Below, piece after piece: positions 1 through 7,673 of a stretch of 28,353 nt of DNA. A model generated the notes under the pieces. It was not told where the DNA came from and did not search any database. It worked only from the letters and a program-made list of their open reading frames with translations. A program made the position numbers and the translations under genes. Source of the DNA: a virus; the IMG/VR virus record IMGVR_UViG_3300042562_001318, positions 1 through 28,353 of that record; one strand, 5' to 3'. Position 1 is the stretch's first letter; every line of letters starts with the position of its first letter.

Positions 1-342
1 AAGATTAAGAACATCAACACGGAATTACTTCTTGAGGGGAAGCTTCAATACTGGCGATTGACTTATGAGGTAGAGATTAACACCAGCTTAAGCCCCACGG
101 ATGGAACCACAGTGATAGGGTGGGATATGCACCTTTTAGATATGGGCTATCGGATTAGGAAAGATGATGGTGAGAGGGCACCGATCTTTGAGGGTGGGGT
201 AAAAATCACGCAACCAGTGAGATTAAATGGAGCAGGAAAGAAAACTGCTGCGGGTGCTGCTAATAGCTATGTAGTTTTTGCCAGTGCGGATGTCTACGGA
301 ACCATCGATTATTCCACTTTACCAGGACTAGGATTCTTCTAA
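1..342 (+). CDS. Tail/structural protein, C-terminal part (5' truncated by window edge)
   Basis: The reading frame is open from base 1, so this is the 3' end of a longer gene whose start lies outside the window. A TTG at 58 is in frame but has no ribosome site, and codons upstream of it read on as ordinary protein. The visible 113 residues are rich in beta-prone segments (for example YEVEIN, GWDMHLLDMGYRI, NSYVVFASADVYG) and end in GLGFF. No catalytic motif is visible. The stop overlaps the start of the next fibre-type gene by one base, which puts it in the tail/adhesion operon. I infer a baseplate or tail-tip structural protein. The family is not recognised. Confidence 0.6.
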   Translation, partial: KIKNINTELLLEGKLQYWRLTYEVEINTSLSPTDGTTVIGWDMHLLDMGYRIRKDDGERAPIFEGGVKITQPVRLNGAGKKTAAGAANSYVVFASADVYGTIDYSTLPGLGFF

Positions 343-1439
343 TGCCAGATCCAGTAGCATTTGAATTCGAGACAGCAAAGCAACTCCTAAGACTTCTGAA
401 GAAATCCAAGGATGGCACCTTCAATTCAGAGGTTGATGATGAAATCCCATTAGATCATGCACCTGCATTTATCTGGGCATATGTACCCGCAACAGTTACC
501 TGCACCTATGACGAAACAGTTAAGGCTTGGATAATTGGTGGGGCAACCACTTGCTATCCAATCAATTCAGGGGTGGATGCTGCAGGGTTAATGCAGTGGG
601 GAAAGAATAATACTGATGGAATCGTGACTGGGGGAATTACCTGCACGACTTTCACACCTAAGCTTGGGAGTGAATCCGCACCAGTCATAGGCAAGGGCTT
701 CTACCTTGGCACGATTTTTGGGTACAACGGATCCGAACAACCAAGAGTCCTGATTGGGTTACCACCTGCACCAGCGGTGACTTCCGGTGGTTCCGCAACC
801 ATTGAAGTGGTGACGGATGTTATTTGTACACCCACAGGAATAGAAGTATCCACAGTTACTTTGTCAGGTGCTGATTATGATAACGCAGTAATACGGCAAT
901 TTTTAGCTTTATCCGATGTCACGCCATCATCTTACTTAGCTAATCAAGGACGAGTAGTAAAGGTGAATGATGCGGCCACTGCGCTGGAATTTGGCCCTAT
1001 AGTTGATGCAAATTACACCACCTTTATTGCTTTATCAGACACACCAAATGTTTACGGAACCAACCCCTATAAAGTGCTAACTGTTGCTAGTGGTAGCGCA
1101 TCAATAGTATTCTCAGCCAACAACATCACCACTACAAAAAGTTTGGCAGGTGGTGGCAACCCTAACGACCCTGCCTATGTTGCTCTCAGTTTATTAAATG
1201 ATGAAACAAGCCCAGGGAATAATCGGGTGTATGGAACCACATCTGCTGGGGTCAAGGGTTACAGAACTTTGCAGCTAACAGCATTGACAGATTTCCCAGC
1301 AACCACAGGGAATGGAGGAAAATTTGTAAAGGTCAACAGTGGTGGAACTGGATTGCAGTACACAGAAGTTGACATTCAAGCCATGTTAGATGCCATCACA
1401 GACTTAACCGCCAGAGTGGTAGCACTGGAAGCGCTCTAA
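342..1439 (+). CDS. Tail-fibre-type protein with three 'LSD-P-Y...VKVN' repeats
   Basis: This 365-residue protein starts in a TAATG overlap with the upstream gene, so translation is probably coupled. After a unique N-terminal half (about 1-185) come three copies of a repeat common in phage fibre proteins, of the form 'LSDxPxxY...(K)VVKVN..xTxLEF', at roughly residues 188-217, 229-257 and 313-340. The last 20 residues (DIQAMLDAITDLTARVVALE) have a heptad pattern that could trimerise the fibre. No enzyme motif is seen. Position and repeats support a virion adhesion or baseplate-appendage protein. Which layer of the tail it occupies cannot be told from sequence. Confidence 0.7.
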   Translation: MPDPVAFEFETAKQLLRLLKKSKDGTFNSEVDDEIPLDHAPAFIWAYVPATVTCTYDETVKAWIIGGATTCYPINSGVDAAGLMQWGKNNTDGIVTGGITCTTFTPKLGSESAPVIGKGFYLGTIFGYNGSEQPRVLIGLPPAPAVTSGGSATIEVVTDVICTPTGIEVSTVTLSGADYDNAVIRQFLALSDVTPSSYLANQGRVVKVNDAATALEFGPIVDANYTTFIALSDTPNVYGTNPYKVLTVASGSASIVFSANNITTTKSLAGGGNPNDPAYVALSLLNDETSPGNNRVYGTTSAGVKGYRTLQLTALTDFPATTGNGGKFVKVNSGGTGLQYTEVDIQAMLDAITDLTARVVALEAL

Positions 1440-3523
1440 TGCTAGTAACTAAACTTACCTTTGGAAGCGTTACGAATGTCACCTCAACAGGCGAGCTAGG
1501 AGGCTTGTTTTTGCCTCTAGCTGTTGGTTATCGAACAGCTTTGGCAGGAGGTTCATCAGCAGGCTTCTCAAGAAAAACTTATGCCACCTACGATGAGGCT
1601 AGCAACTACCTTAACCCTTACATTAATAAAGTAATGGTAACGCCTCCAACACTTGGCACACCATGCCGAGCAGCTACCACCGCTAACATCAGCTTAAGCG
1701 GACTTCAGACGATTGATGGAATAGTTTTGATTGCTGGCGATAGGGTGCTAGTAAAGAATCAAACCACGGCAACGCAAAACGGAATTTACACCGTAGCATC
1801 TGGATCATGGACTAGGCCTTTTGATACCGACACCGGAACAGAACTACAGGTCAGATCGTTTTTTAAGATAACATCTGGCACCGTAAACGCAGACTATTAC
1901 GCAGTAATACAAAACACCGGAACGATCACCGTAGGCACGACAGCAATAAACTATGATCTGATTTTAGATCCTGTTTTGCTAGAAAGTCAAACGGTGTACT
2001 GGTTACGGTTTAAGGATATGACAGCAGCGCCACAGTACTACGCAACCGACAATTACACTAATTCGATTAATCCAAAACTAGCTACTACCGGAAACATTAC
2101 TTTGAGCGGATTGCCAATAATTGATGGAGTTCAGACAGTTGTTTTTAATTATGTGCTAGTAAAAAATCAAACAACACTTAGCGAAAACGGCCTTTATACG
2201 GTTCGAACTGGGGCATGGGATTTTATTGACTTTGATATTTCTAAACCTTGGCTAATTTATGTCTCTTCTGGCACAGTCAATGGTGGCAGAACTTTTGCGT
2301 CTAGTCGTACTGTTGCCTACACACCGTTCGCAGTTTACACCAATGTTTACACCTTAGTTTCCATGATCCTTTACCCTACGCTTGCAGATGCCACCGCAGA
2401 AACCAACGCACTAATACCAGCATACAAAACATCTTTTGATATTGAGTGGATTACAAAACCTTACACGCCTATCGGTTGCGTGGAGATGGCAGCAGCAGAT
2501 GTTGCAGATATCTACTGCTGTCCGCCACCTACTGAATACTTGCAAACTTTTCCTGACCATGTGGAATTAGTTTTCCCAACGGAAACAGTAGTGGCAAGGT
2601 TGTTCGATCCTTCAGCAACTTATGTCAGCACCTACAACGGAGCTATATATTCAGGCATCAATTACTTTGTTCACTATGAATATGATGCGCCTATTTTATG
2701 CAGCGGCGTTTCACGAACAAATAACAGAAGATTTTTTTGGTTCCGTGTAGTTGACGGCATCGGCACCTACCAAGCACAGATTTTAAATTATATTCTCGGT
2801 TCTGGTGCCGATGTATGCGCTGCCTCTTGGACTTATTATTTAGATTACTATTATCGTGTTTGGCGCAGCAATGAGAACTATTCCTATGAATCTCCAGTTT
2901 CTTTACCTTCCTATGCGGCCTTTGACTTTTCGCAGGCAACACCGCACGAATGGACAAGCTACAACACGGCATTGAGTCCGGCAACATTTTCATCTAATTA
3001 TCCAGCGAGTTACTCGCCAACTCTTTTAAGCTTTGATATTCAATACGGCCAAACCATACCTACCACAATCACCTGTTATCTGATTGATGCAGTATTTAGG
3101 CGAACGACTGTAGACATACCATCTGGCGATGATATCGCACTTGGCACACTTAGTGTTACCTTGACTTACGACGCAGCAAGCAGCACCTACTATGGGCCAG
3201 TGGCGAACTATTTCAACATACCAGGCAGATTAACGCTTCCTGCCAATCTCTTGCCGACTGTTGCTAGTGGTAAAAGATTCCTTAATTCATCGCTTCTATT
3301 CTGGAAAGTGAACTCCTCTAACCAGATTTACTACGAGCATTATCTAAGTTCTGGCGGTCTAAGTAGCGATATCACCTTGTTCTATAGTGGTTACTCAGAC
3401 GCAAGAAAACCGCAGGCAGCAACACTAAACTTTTACAAAACAAACTCCTACTATGTTTACACCAATACCAATGGCTCGCTAATGCGATCCGATCCGACAA
3501 CGCAAACGGCAACACCAACCTAA
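1439..3523 (+). CDS. Large tail fibre/receptor-binding protein with duplicated N-terminal module
   Basis: This 694-residue protein starts in a TAATG overlap with the preceding fibre gene. It carries two copies of a widespread phage tail module, at about residues 76-175 (AATTANISLSGLQTIDG, then GDRVLVKNQTTATQNGIYTV) and about 214-310 (ATTGNITLSGLPIIDG, then NYVLVKNQTTLSENGLYTV). The second copy is more diverged and has lost the GDR. The remaining ~380 residues are Tyr/Ser/Thr-rich with strong beta propensity and no recognised domain, as expected for a host-contacting tip. It is the largest fibre gene of the cluster and so the leading receptor-binding candidate. Low similarity in the C-terminal half would be normal for such a protein. 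Confidence 0.72.
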   Translation: MLVTKLTFGSVTNVTSTGELGGLFLPLAVGYRTALAGGSSAGFSRKTYATYDEASNYLNPYINKVMVTPPTLGTPCRAATTANISLSGLQTIDGIVLIAGDRVLVKNQTTATQNGIYTVASGSWTRPFDTDTGTELQVRSFFKITSGTVNADYYAVIQNTGTITVGTTAINYDLILDPVLLESQTVYWLRFKDMTAAPQYYATDNYTNSINPKLATTGNITLSGLPIIDGVQTVVFNYVLVKNQTTLSENGLYTVRTGAWDFIDFDISKPWLIYVSSGTVNGGRTFASSRTVAYTPFAVYTNVYTLVSMILYPTLADATAETNALIPAYKTSFDIEWITKPYTPIGCVEMAAADVADIYCCPPPTEYLQTFPDHVELVFPTETVVARLFDPSATYVSTYNGAIYSGINYFVHYEYDAPILCSGVSRTNNRRFFWFRVVDGIGTYQAQILNYILGSGADVCAASWTYYLDYYYRVWRSNENYSYESPVSLPSYAAFDFSQATPHEWTSYNTALSPATFSSNYPASYSPTLLSFDIQYGQTIPTTITCYLIDAVFRRTTVDIPSGDDIALGTLSVTLTYDAASSTYYGPVANYFNIPGRLTLPANLLPTVASGKRFLNSSLLFWKVNSSNQIYYEHYLSSGGLSSDITLFYSGYSDARKPQAATLNFYKTNSYYVYTNTNGSLMRSDPTTQTATPT

Positions 3524-3551
3524 CCCCACCCCCGCCTTAAAGGATTCAACC

Positions 3552-3812
3552 ATGGTTATTCACTTTGAATTGCATCCTAGCTGGACTCAATCTCTACTGT
3601 TTGGAGATGCCATCAAAGCTGGGGTATCCTTAGGGAAGGATAATCACTGGCATTATCAGGGCATCACTGGTTTATATGTGGTTTCAGCAGGTTATCTGAT
3701 TATTGAAATCATTGAAAAGCCTAGCGATATTGCACCCAGTTTGATCAGGGTAACGATCAGGCAGATCCAAGCAAGGTTGATGCAGCCACGAAAGAACAAA
3801 AATGGCAAGTGA
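3552..3812 (+). CDS. Small hypothetical protein in fibre cluster
   Basis: This 86-residue protein starts at an ATG preceded by AAAGGA seven bases upstream. It has no recognisable domain. The sequence has beta-type segments (VIHFELHPSW, GLYVVSAGYLIIEII) and a basic tail (RQIQARLMQPRKNKNGK). It sits between the large fibre gene and a beta-sandwich-type fibre accessory gene, so a tail-associated or assembly role is a reasonable guess and no more. The 87 bases after it contain no convincing gene. Confidence 0.55.
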   Translation: MVIHFELHPSWTQSLLFGDAIKAGVSLGKDNHWHYQGITGLYVVSAGYLIIEIIEKPSDIAPSLIRVTIRQIQARLMQPRKNKNGK

Positions 3813-3899
3813 AGAGGTTAGCTATGAGGGGTATAAGTCCAGCACCCTGAGTCAGACGGCTGATGAAACGATGGTGGTAATTTTTTCTAGGAGATCATT

Positions 3900-4247
3900 A
3901 TGCCAGCCGGACAGTACACATTTAACGCTGAGCAGGGTGCAACCTTAGCCCGCACCATTCTTTATACCGATGCTGACGAGGTCGAAACCAATCTCACAGG
4001 CTACACCGCAGCTATGCAAGTCAGGGCCACCGCAGCGAGCGCAACCGTAATACTAGAACTCACCACCGAAAACACACGAATCACGCTAGGTGGTGCTGCA
4101 GGCACTGTTGATTTATTAGTCGATGCTGCCACCATGGAAGCCCTTACTCCTGGCAGATACTTCTATGATCTGGAGCTATACACCGGATCAACAGTAATCA
4201 GATTGATTGAAGGTATTTTCAATGTCAAAGCGGAGGTGACCCGATAA
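3900..4247 (+). CDS. Baseplate/fibre accessory protein, BppU-N-like beta domain
   Basis: This 115-residue protein starts at ATG 3900 after TAGGAG. It follows a pattern I recognise from small phage tail proteins: an opening strand with 'GATLARTI', 'TNLTGYTAAMQVRA', 'LELTTENTRITLGG', 'GTVDLLVDAATMEAL', and the closing 'GRYFYDLELYTG..VIRLIEGIFNV'. This resembles the N-terminal attachment domain of BppU-type baseplate proteins, here as a free-standing polypeptide. It overlaps the next gene at TAATG. The likely role is as a structural adaptor that docks fibres. The family assignment is from pattern memory and not from a search. Confidence 0.65.
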   Translation: MPAGQYTFNAEQGATLARTILYTDADEVETNLTGYTAAMQVRATAASATVILELTTENTRITLGGAAGTVDLLVDAATMEALTPGRYFYDLELYTGSTVIRLIEGIFNVKAEVTR

Positions 4248-4486
4248 TGCCAGACATCGTAGTGGTCACAGAATCCGATATCGTCACAGTCACGCAAGGC
4301 GAAACGCTAGTCACAGTCTACGATGGCCGAGGGTTGACAGGGCCAGCGGGTGCTGCTGGTGCTGCTACACTTAATGAGCTTACCGACACCACCATTACTG
4401 GGGTGGCGAATGGCGACCTTTTAAAATATTCATCGGCATCAACGCAGTGGGTCAACACTAATAAACTAGATGGTGGTAATTTCTGA
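4247..4486 (+). CDS. Short fibre-type protein with collagen-like segment
   Basis: This 79-residue protein overlaps the previous gene at TAATG. An N-terminal beta segment rich in V/T (residues 1-27) leads into a short collagen-like stretch (GLTGPAGAAGAA), followed by the fibre motif 'LNELTDTTITGVANGDLLKY' and the ending LDGGNF. The whole protein looks like a miniature fibre or connector. The terminal GG-x-F motif recurs in two downstream fibre proteins. No enzymatic function is expected. Confidence 0.65.
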   Translation: MPDIVVVTESDIVTVTQGETLVTVYDGRGLTGPAGAAGAATLNELTDTTITGVANGDLLKYSSASTQWVNTNKLDGGNF

Positions 4487-4515
4487 AGGTAACTTCTAAC
4501 TAAGGAACTTGAATC

Positions 4516-5370
4516 ATGGCGAACACGATCAGAATTAAGCGCAGAATAGGTGGCTCCACTGGCGCACCTACAACTTTAGGCGCAGCAGAACTTGCCTTCA
4601 ACGAGAACTCAGGCGGGAGGATTCTTTACTATGGACTAGGTGATGACAGCTTCGGGGTGGCAACATCAGTAATTGCAATCGGTGGCCCTGACTTTGCAGT
4701 AACAACAACTACAAATGCCAACATGACTGGCCCGATAACATCAGTAGGGAACGCAACCTCGGTGGCAGCTCAGACCGGAACAGGCACCACCTTTGTGATG
4801 AACACTTCACCAACGCTGGTAACGCCAGCACTCGGCACACCTTCAAGCGGTGACTTAACCAATTGCACCTTTCCCACCTTGAACCAGTCCACCAGTGGGA
4901 ACGCTGCTACAGTGACCACCAATGCCAACTTAACCGGAGTTATCACAAGCAGTGGTAATGCAACTGTAATTGCTAGCCAGACCGGAACCGGATCAAAGTT
5001 CGTAGTTGATACGAGTCCTACGCTTATCACTCCTGACATAGGAGTGGCGACTGGCACTAGCTTGGTTCTCAGTGGTGACCTCACCGTCAACGGCACGACC
5101 ACCACGATTTCTTCAACGACCTTGGCAGTAGGCGACAAGAACATTGTTCTTGCTAGCGCATCCACTACCGATGCGGGTGCAGATCAAGGTGGGATTACCA
5201 TCAAAGGTCTCAGCGATAAAACATGGAACTGGGTAGATGCAACCGATGCCTGGACAAGCAGCGAGCATATCAACATCGCATCAGCGAAATCCTATTACAT
5301 CAACGGCACCATAGTTTTATCAGCGACCAGCTTGGGAAGTGGAATTATTTTAGATGGCGGGACTTTCTAA
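4516..5370 (+). CDS. Modular tail fibre protein
   Basis: This 284-residue protein has recognisable phage-fibre modules in order. The N-terminus (MANTIRIKRR, then LGAAELAFNE) is a common tail attachment motif. Two related repeats follow, one with NANMTGPITSVGNATSVAAQ and the other with NANLTGVITSSGNATVIASQ, each followed by 'TSPTLxTPxxG'. The C-terminal part is a module found in T4-like and cyanophage fibres ('SGDLTVNGTTTTISST', 'DKNIVLASAS', 'DQGGITIKG', 'DAWTSSEHINIASAKSYYIN'). It ends in LDGGTF. It belongs to the virion adhesion apparatus and shares its first and middle modules with the two genes downstream, a sign of module exchange inside the cluster. Confidence 0.72.
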   Translation: MANTIRIKRRIGGSTGAPTTLGAAELAFNENSGGRILYYGLGDDSFGVATSVIAIGGPDFAVTTTTNANMTGPITSVGNATSVAAQTGTGTTFVMNTSPTLVTPALGTPSSGDLTNCTFPTLNQSTSGNAATVTTNANLTGVITSSGNATVIASQTGTGSKFVVDTSPTLITPDIGVATGTSLVLSGDLTVNGTTTTISSTTLAVGDKNIVLASASTTDAGADQGGITIKGLSDKTWNWVDATDAWTSSEHINIASAKSYYINGTIVLSATSLGSGIILDGGTF

Positions 5371-5371
5371 C

Positions 5372-5650
5372 ATGGCCAATCTAATCAAGATAAAACAAAG
5401 CGCAGTAGCTGCAAAGGTGCCAACCACTGGGGATCTGGTTCTTGGTGAACTTGCGCTCAACACCTACGATGGCAAGCTCTATGCCAAGAAGGATAACGGC
5501 ACCGCTAGCGTTGTCCAGATCGGTGCTTCCACATCCAGTGCGCTACCTGTCACGCTATTTAGTGGCAGTGTGACCAATGTCAGTATTTCTAATGGCTCGT
5601 TGCCAGTGCTTTTGTTTGGTGGCAGCACCGTAAATATAACCGTCACCTAG
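5372..5650 (+). CDS. Short tail fibre/attachment protein
   Basis: I place the start at ATG 5372 and not at the in-frame ATG 5354, because from 5372 the protein begins MANLIKIKQ, matching the MANTIRIKRR start of the preceding fibre, and because GGCGGGA lies upstream. The 92-residue product carries 'LVLGELALNTYDGKLYAKKDNGT', the standard fibre module that ends with display of a sampled value, then a Val/Ser-rich beta tail. It appears to be a free-standing copy of the N-terminal module of the upstream gene. It is probably a connector or a reduced fibre. Confidence 0.62.
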   Translation: MANLIKIKQSAVAAKVPTTGDLVLGELALNTYDGKLYAKKDNGTASVVQIGASTSSALPVTLFSGSVTNVSISNGSLPVLLFGGSTVNITVT

Positions 5651-5658
5651 GAGAAAAC

Positions 5659-6297
5659 ATGGCAGCAAGATTCCCGTTAGTAATCAATACGACCACGGTG
5701 CAAGAACTTCAAAGCGGTGACACGCTTTCGCTGACATCACCTACGCTAGTGACTCCTATTCTTGGCACACCAACATCTGGAACGCTAACCAGTTGCACCG
5801 GACTTCCTATCTCAACAGGTGTAAGCGGACTCGGTACTAGCGTTGCAACTTTCTTGGCTACACCATCAAGCGCAAATCTTGCCTCATGCCTCACGGATGA
5901 AACTGGCACAGGGGCAAATGTTTTTGCCACTTCACCAACGCTCACAAGTGCAACGATCACCAGCCTTATCGAAACGAAAACCGCACCAACGATCTCCAGC
6001 GGAACGCTCACGCTAAACTGTGCGCTTGGGAATGTGTTTCATGTCTCGCTGAATGCAGCGATCACGACACTTACCATAAGCAACATACCGACCACAGGTT
6101 CAGCTTTCGGAATCACTCTGGCATTCACGATGGATGGAACGGCTCGAGCAGTGACATGGGGTGCTGCAATTAAGTGGGCCTCTGGTGGTACGGCACCAAC
6201 ACTCACAAGTACCAATAACAAAGTAGATATCTTTTGTCTCACAACATGGGATGGCGGTACTACATGGTTTGCAATGGTTGGAGGCCAGAACTTCTAA
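5659..6297 (+). CDS. Tail fibre protein with T-rich repeats
   Basis: This 212-residue protein starts after a strong TAGGAG site. The first half contains the common fibre repeat 'TSPTLVTPILGTPTSGTL', 'TGLPISTGVSGLGTSVATFL' and 'SSANLAS'. The second half is a typical fibre end domain ('NVFHVSLNAAITTLTISN', 'AVTWGAAIKWASGGTAPTL', 'DIFCLTTWDGGTTWFAMVGG') that closes in GGQNF. The 'SPTLVTP.LGTP.SG.L' module is shared with the gene at 4516. It overlaps the propeller gene by one base (TAATG). A structural adhesin component is strongly suggested. Confidence 0.72.
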   Translation: MAARFPLVINTTTVQELQSGDTLSLTSPTLVTPILGTPTSGTLTSCTGLPISTGVSGLGTSVATFLATPSSANLASCLTDETGTGANVFATSPTLTSATITSLIETKTAPTISSGTLTLNCALGNVFHVSLNAAITTLTISNIPTTGSAFGITLAFTMDGTARAVTWGAAIKWASGGTAPTLTSTNNKVDIFCLTTWDGGTTWFAMVGGQNF

Positions 6298-7304
6298 TGC
6301 CTATTAATAGAAAAATCATGGGTGTGAGTAGGGGCAAAGTGTTTACTGGTGCGTTGAGTGGTACTAGCACGATTGCGACTGGATCTGGCCCTAGAGGCGT
6401 TTGTATTTCCGCAGATGGCAGCAGCGTTTATGCTTCTTGTTTTAACGATACAGTATCAATCTTTAGCCGAAACACTTCAACAGGAGCTTTGTCTGGAACT
6501 AGCACCATTGCAACTGGATCACTTCCTTTCGGGATTTGCATCTCGGCAGATGGAAAGAGTGTTTACACTCCTAATTTCAGTTCAAATACAGTTTCAATCT
6601 TTAGCCGAAACATTTCAACAGGAGCCTTGTCTGGAACTAGTACCATTGCGACCGGGGCAAACCCTTACGCCATTTGTATTTCAGCAGATGGCACTAGCGT
6701 TTACGCAGCTAATTTAGGGGGTACGACGGTTTCAATCTTTAGCCGAAACACTTCAACAGGGGCTTTGTCTGGAACTAGCACCATTGCAACTGGGACAAGC
6801 CCTAGAGGCGTTTGTATTTCCGCAGATGGCACTAGCGTTTATGTGTGTAATTATGGAGCAGCGACTTTATCAATCTTTAGCCGAAACACTTCAACAGGAG
6901 CTTTATCTGGAACTAGTACCATTGCAACAGGAGGGCAACCACTTTTTGTTTGCATTTCGGCAGATGGTAAAAATGTATATGTAAGCAATGAAGGGTCTAC
7001 GACAGTTTCTATCTTTGATCGAAACACTTCAACAGGGGCTTTATCTGGTACTAGTACTATTGCAAGTGGCGCACAACCTTACGGCATTTGTATTTCCGCA
7101 GATGGAAAAAGTGTTTATGCAACTAATTTAGGAGGTACGACAGTTTCAATCTTTAGCCGAAACACTTCAACAGGAGCTTTGTCTGGAACTAGCACCATTG
7201 CAACTGGGACAAGCCCTTTCGGAATCTGCATTAGTTCTGACGATGCTAGTGTTTACACTGCTAATTCTGGGTCGGCCACAGTCTCAATCTTCACTCGGAG
7301 CTAA
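6297..7304 (+). CDS. Seven-bladed beta-propeller protein of near-identical YVTN-like repeats
   Basis: I place the start at ATG 6297, which overlaps the preceding stop (TAATG); the in-frame codons upstream lie inside the previous gene. After about 17 residues the 335-residue protein consists of seven blades of the form 'STGALSGTSTIATG' - variable turn - 'CISADG.SVY' - variable turn - 'TVSIFSRN'. Blade 1 is 45 residues and the others are 46, with no indels. The pattern matches YVTN/lactonase-like propellers (SADGxSVYVxN). Blades differ mainly in two short loops, so the propeller face is where binding could vary. Context suggests a virion adhesin or glycan-binding tip, not an enzyme. No catalytic residues are evident. 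Confidence 0.8.
   Translation: MPINRKIMGVSRGKVFTGALSGTSTIATGSGPRGVCISADGSSVYASCFNDTVSIFSRNTSTGALSGTSTIATGSLPFGICISADGKSVYTPNFSSNTVSIFSRNISTGALSGTSTIATGANPYAICISADGTSVYAANLGGTTVSIFSRNTSTGALSGTSTIATGTSPRGVCISADGTSVYVCNYGAATLSIFSRNTSTGALSGTSTIATGGQPLFVCISADGKNVYVSNEGSTTVSIFDRNTSTGALSGTSTIASGAQPYGICISADGKSVYATNLGGTTVSIFSRNTSTGALSGTSTIATGTSPFGICISSDDASVYTANSGSATVSIFTRS
6348..7304 (+). repeat. Seven tandem repeats of 138 bp (propeller blades)
   Basis: The conserved blade start (GGxGCnTTGTCTGG-type sequence) recurs at 6348, 6483, 6621, 6759, 6897, 7035 and 7173. Spacing is 135 bp for the first unit and exactly 138 bp for every later interval. Long stretches are identical at the nucleotide level, including third codon positions, which points to recent duplication or continuing gene conversion. 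Confidence 0.9.
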
Positions 7305-7310
7305 TCAACC

Positions 7311-7673
7311 ATGCAATACGCAAAAATAAACGGTGACACAGTCCTTGAGTTTCCATCCTATCCACAGCGTGACCACCCAAACACATCCTTTGGCGATGGC
7401 TGGCAGGGTGGCGAGATTGAAGGCAGCACTTATGTGCTTGTCGAAATTGAGGACACACCGCAAACCGACCACCTCACACAAGACACGGAAGTTGAACCAC
7501 CGAAAAAGGTGAAGGGCAAATGGACACAGAAAACCAAGGTGAAGGACATCAGCGTAGAGGAAAAAGCTAAACGCAAAGCAGAGAAAGCGCAGCGTGACGC
7601 AGAGCAAGAGGATAACTTCCTCACCAAAGCAGAAATCAAAGCAATACGCAAACTACTTAAGGCGCAACCATGA
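7311..7673 (+). CDS. Tail-fibre-associated small protein, possible fibre chaperone
   Basis: This 120-residue protein lies immediately after the adhesin genes. The N-terminus 'MQYAKINGDTVLEFPSYP' with 'RDHPNTSFG' is a pattern I associate with small proteins encoded beside phage fibre genes. The middle is acidic and the C-terminal third (VSVEEKAKRKAEKAQRDAE-like region, then FLTKAEIKAIRKLLKAQP) is strongly helical and probably coiled coil. A role in fibre folding or attachment is inferred from position. Its stop overlaps the next start (ATGA). Confidence 0.55.
   Translation: MQYAKINGDTVLEFPSYPQRDHPNTSFGDGWQGGEIEGSTYVLVEIEDTPQTDHLTQDTEVEPPKKVKGKWTQKTKVKDISVEEKAKRKAEKAQRDAEQEDNFLTKAEIKAIRKLLKAQP

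Noticed and set aside
3803-3949. A 48-residue frame starting MASEEVSYEG
   Set aside because: It has no clear ribosome site and runs through the start of the well-supported gene at 3900. It may be a decayed remnant.
4770-5165. Minus-strand open frame of 131 codons within a fibre gene
   Set aside because: It mirrors the Thr/Val-rich codon pattern of the + strand gene and has no ribosome site. Several similar antisense frames (5709-6011, 7305-7607, 13354-13677, 13811-14131) are rejected for the same reason.
6358-6984. Alternative-frame ORFs inside the propeller repeats
   Set aside because: They are produced by the repeated sequence; each stops at repeat differences and has no start signal.
6297-7304. 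Variable repeat of a diversity-generating retroelement
   Set aside because: No reverse transcriptase gene or template repeat is present in the window, and blade differences are not limited to adenine positions.
6348-7304. CRISPR-like array because of regular repeats
   Set aside because: The 138-bp units are coding, in frame throughout and of protein-repeat length, with no short repeat/spacer pattern and no cas genes.
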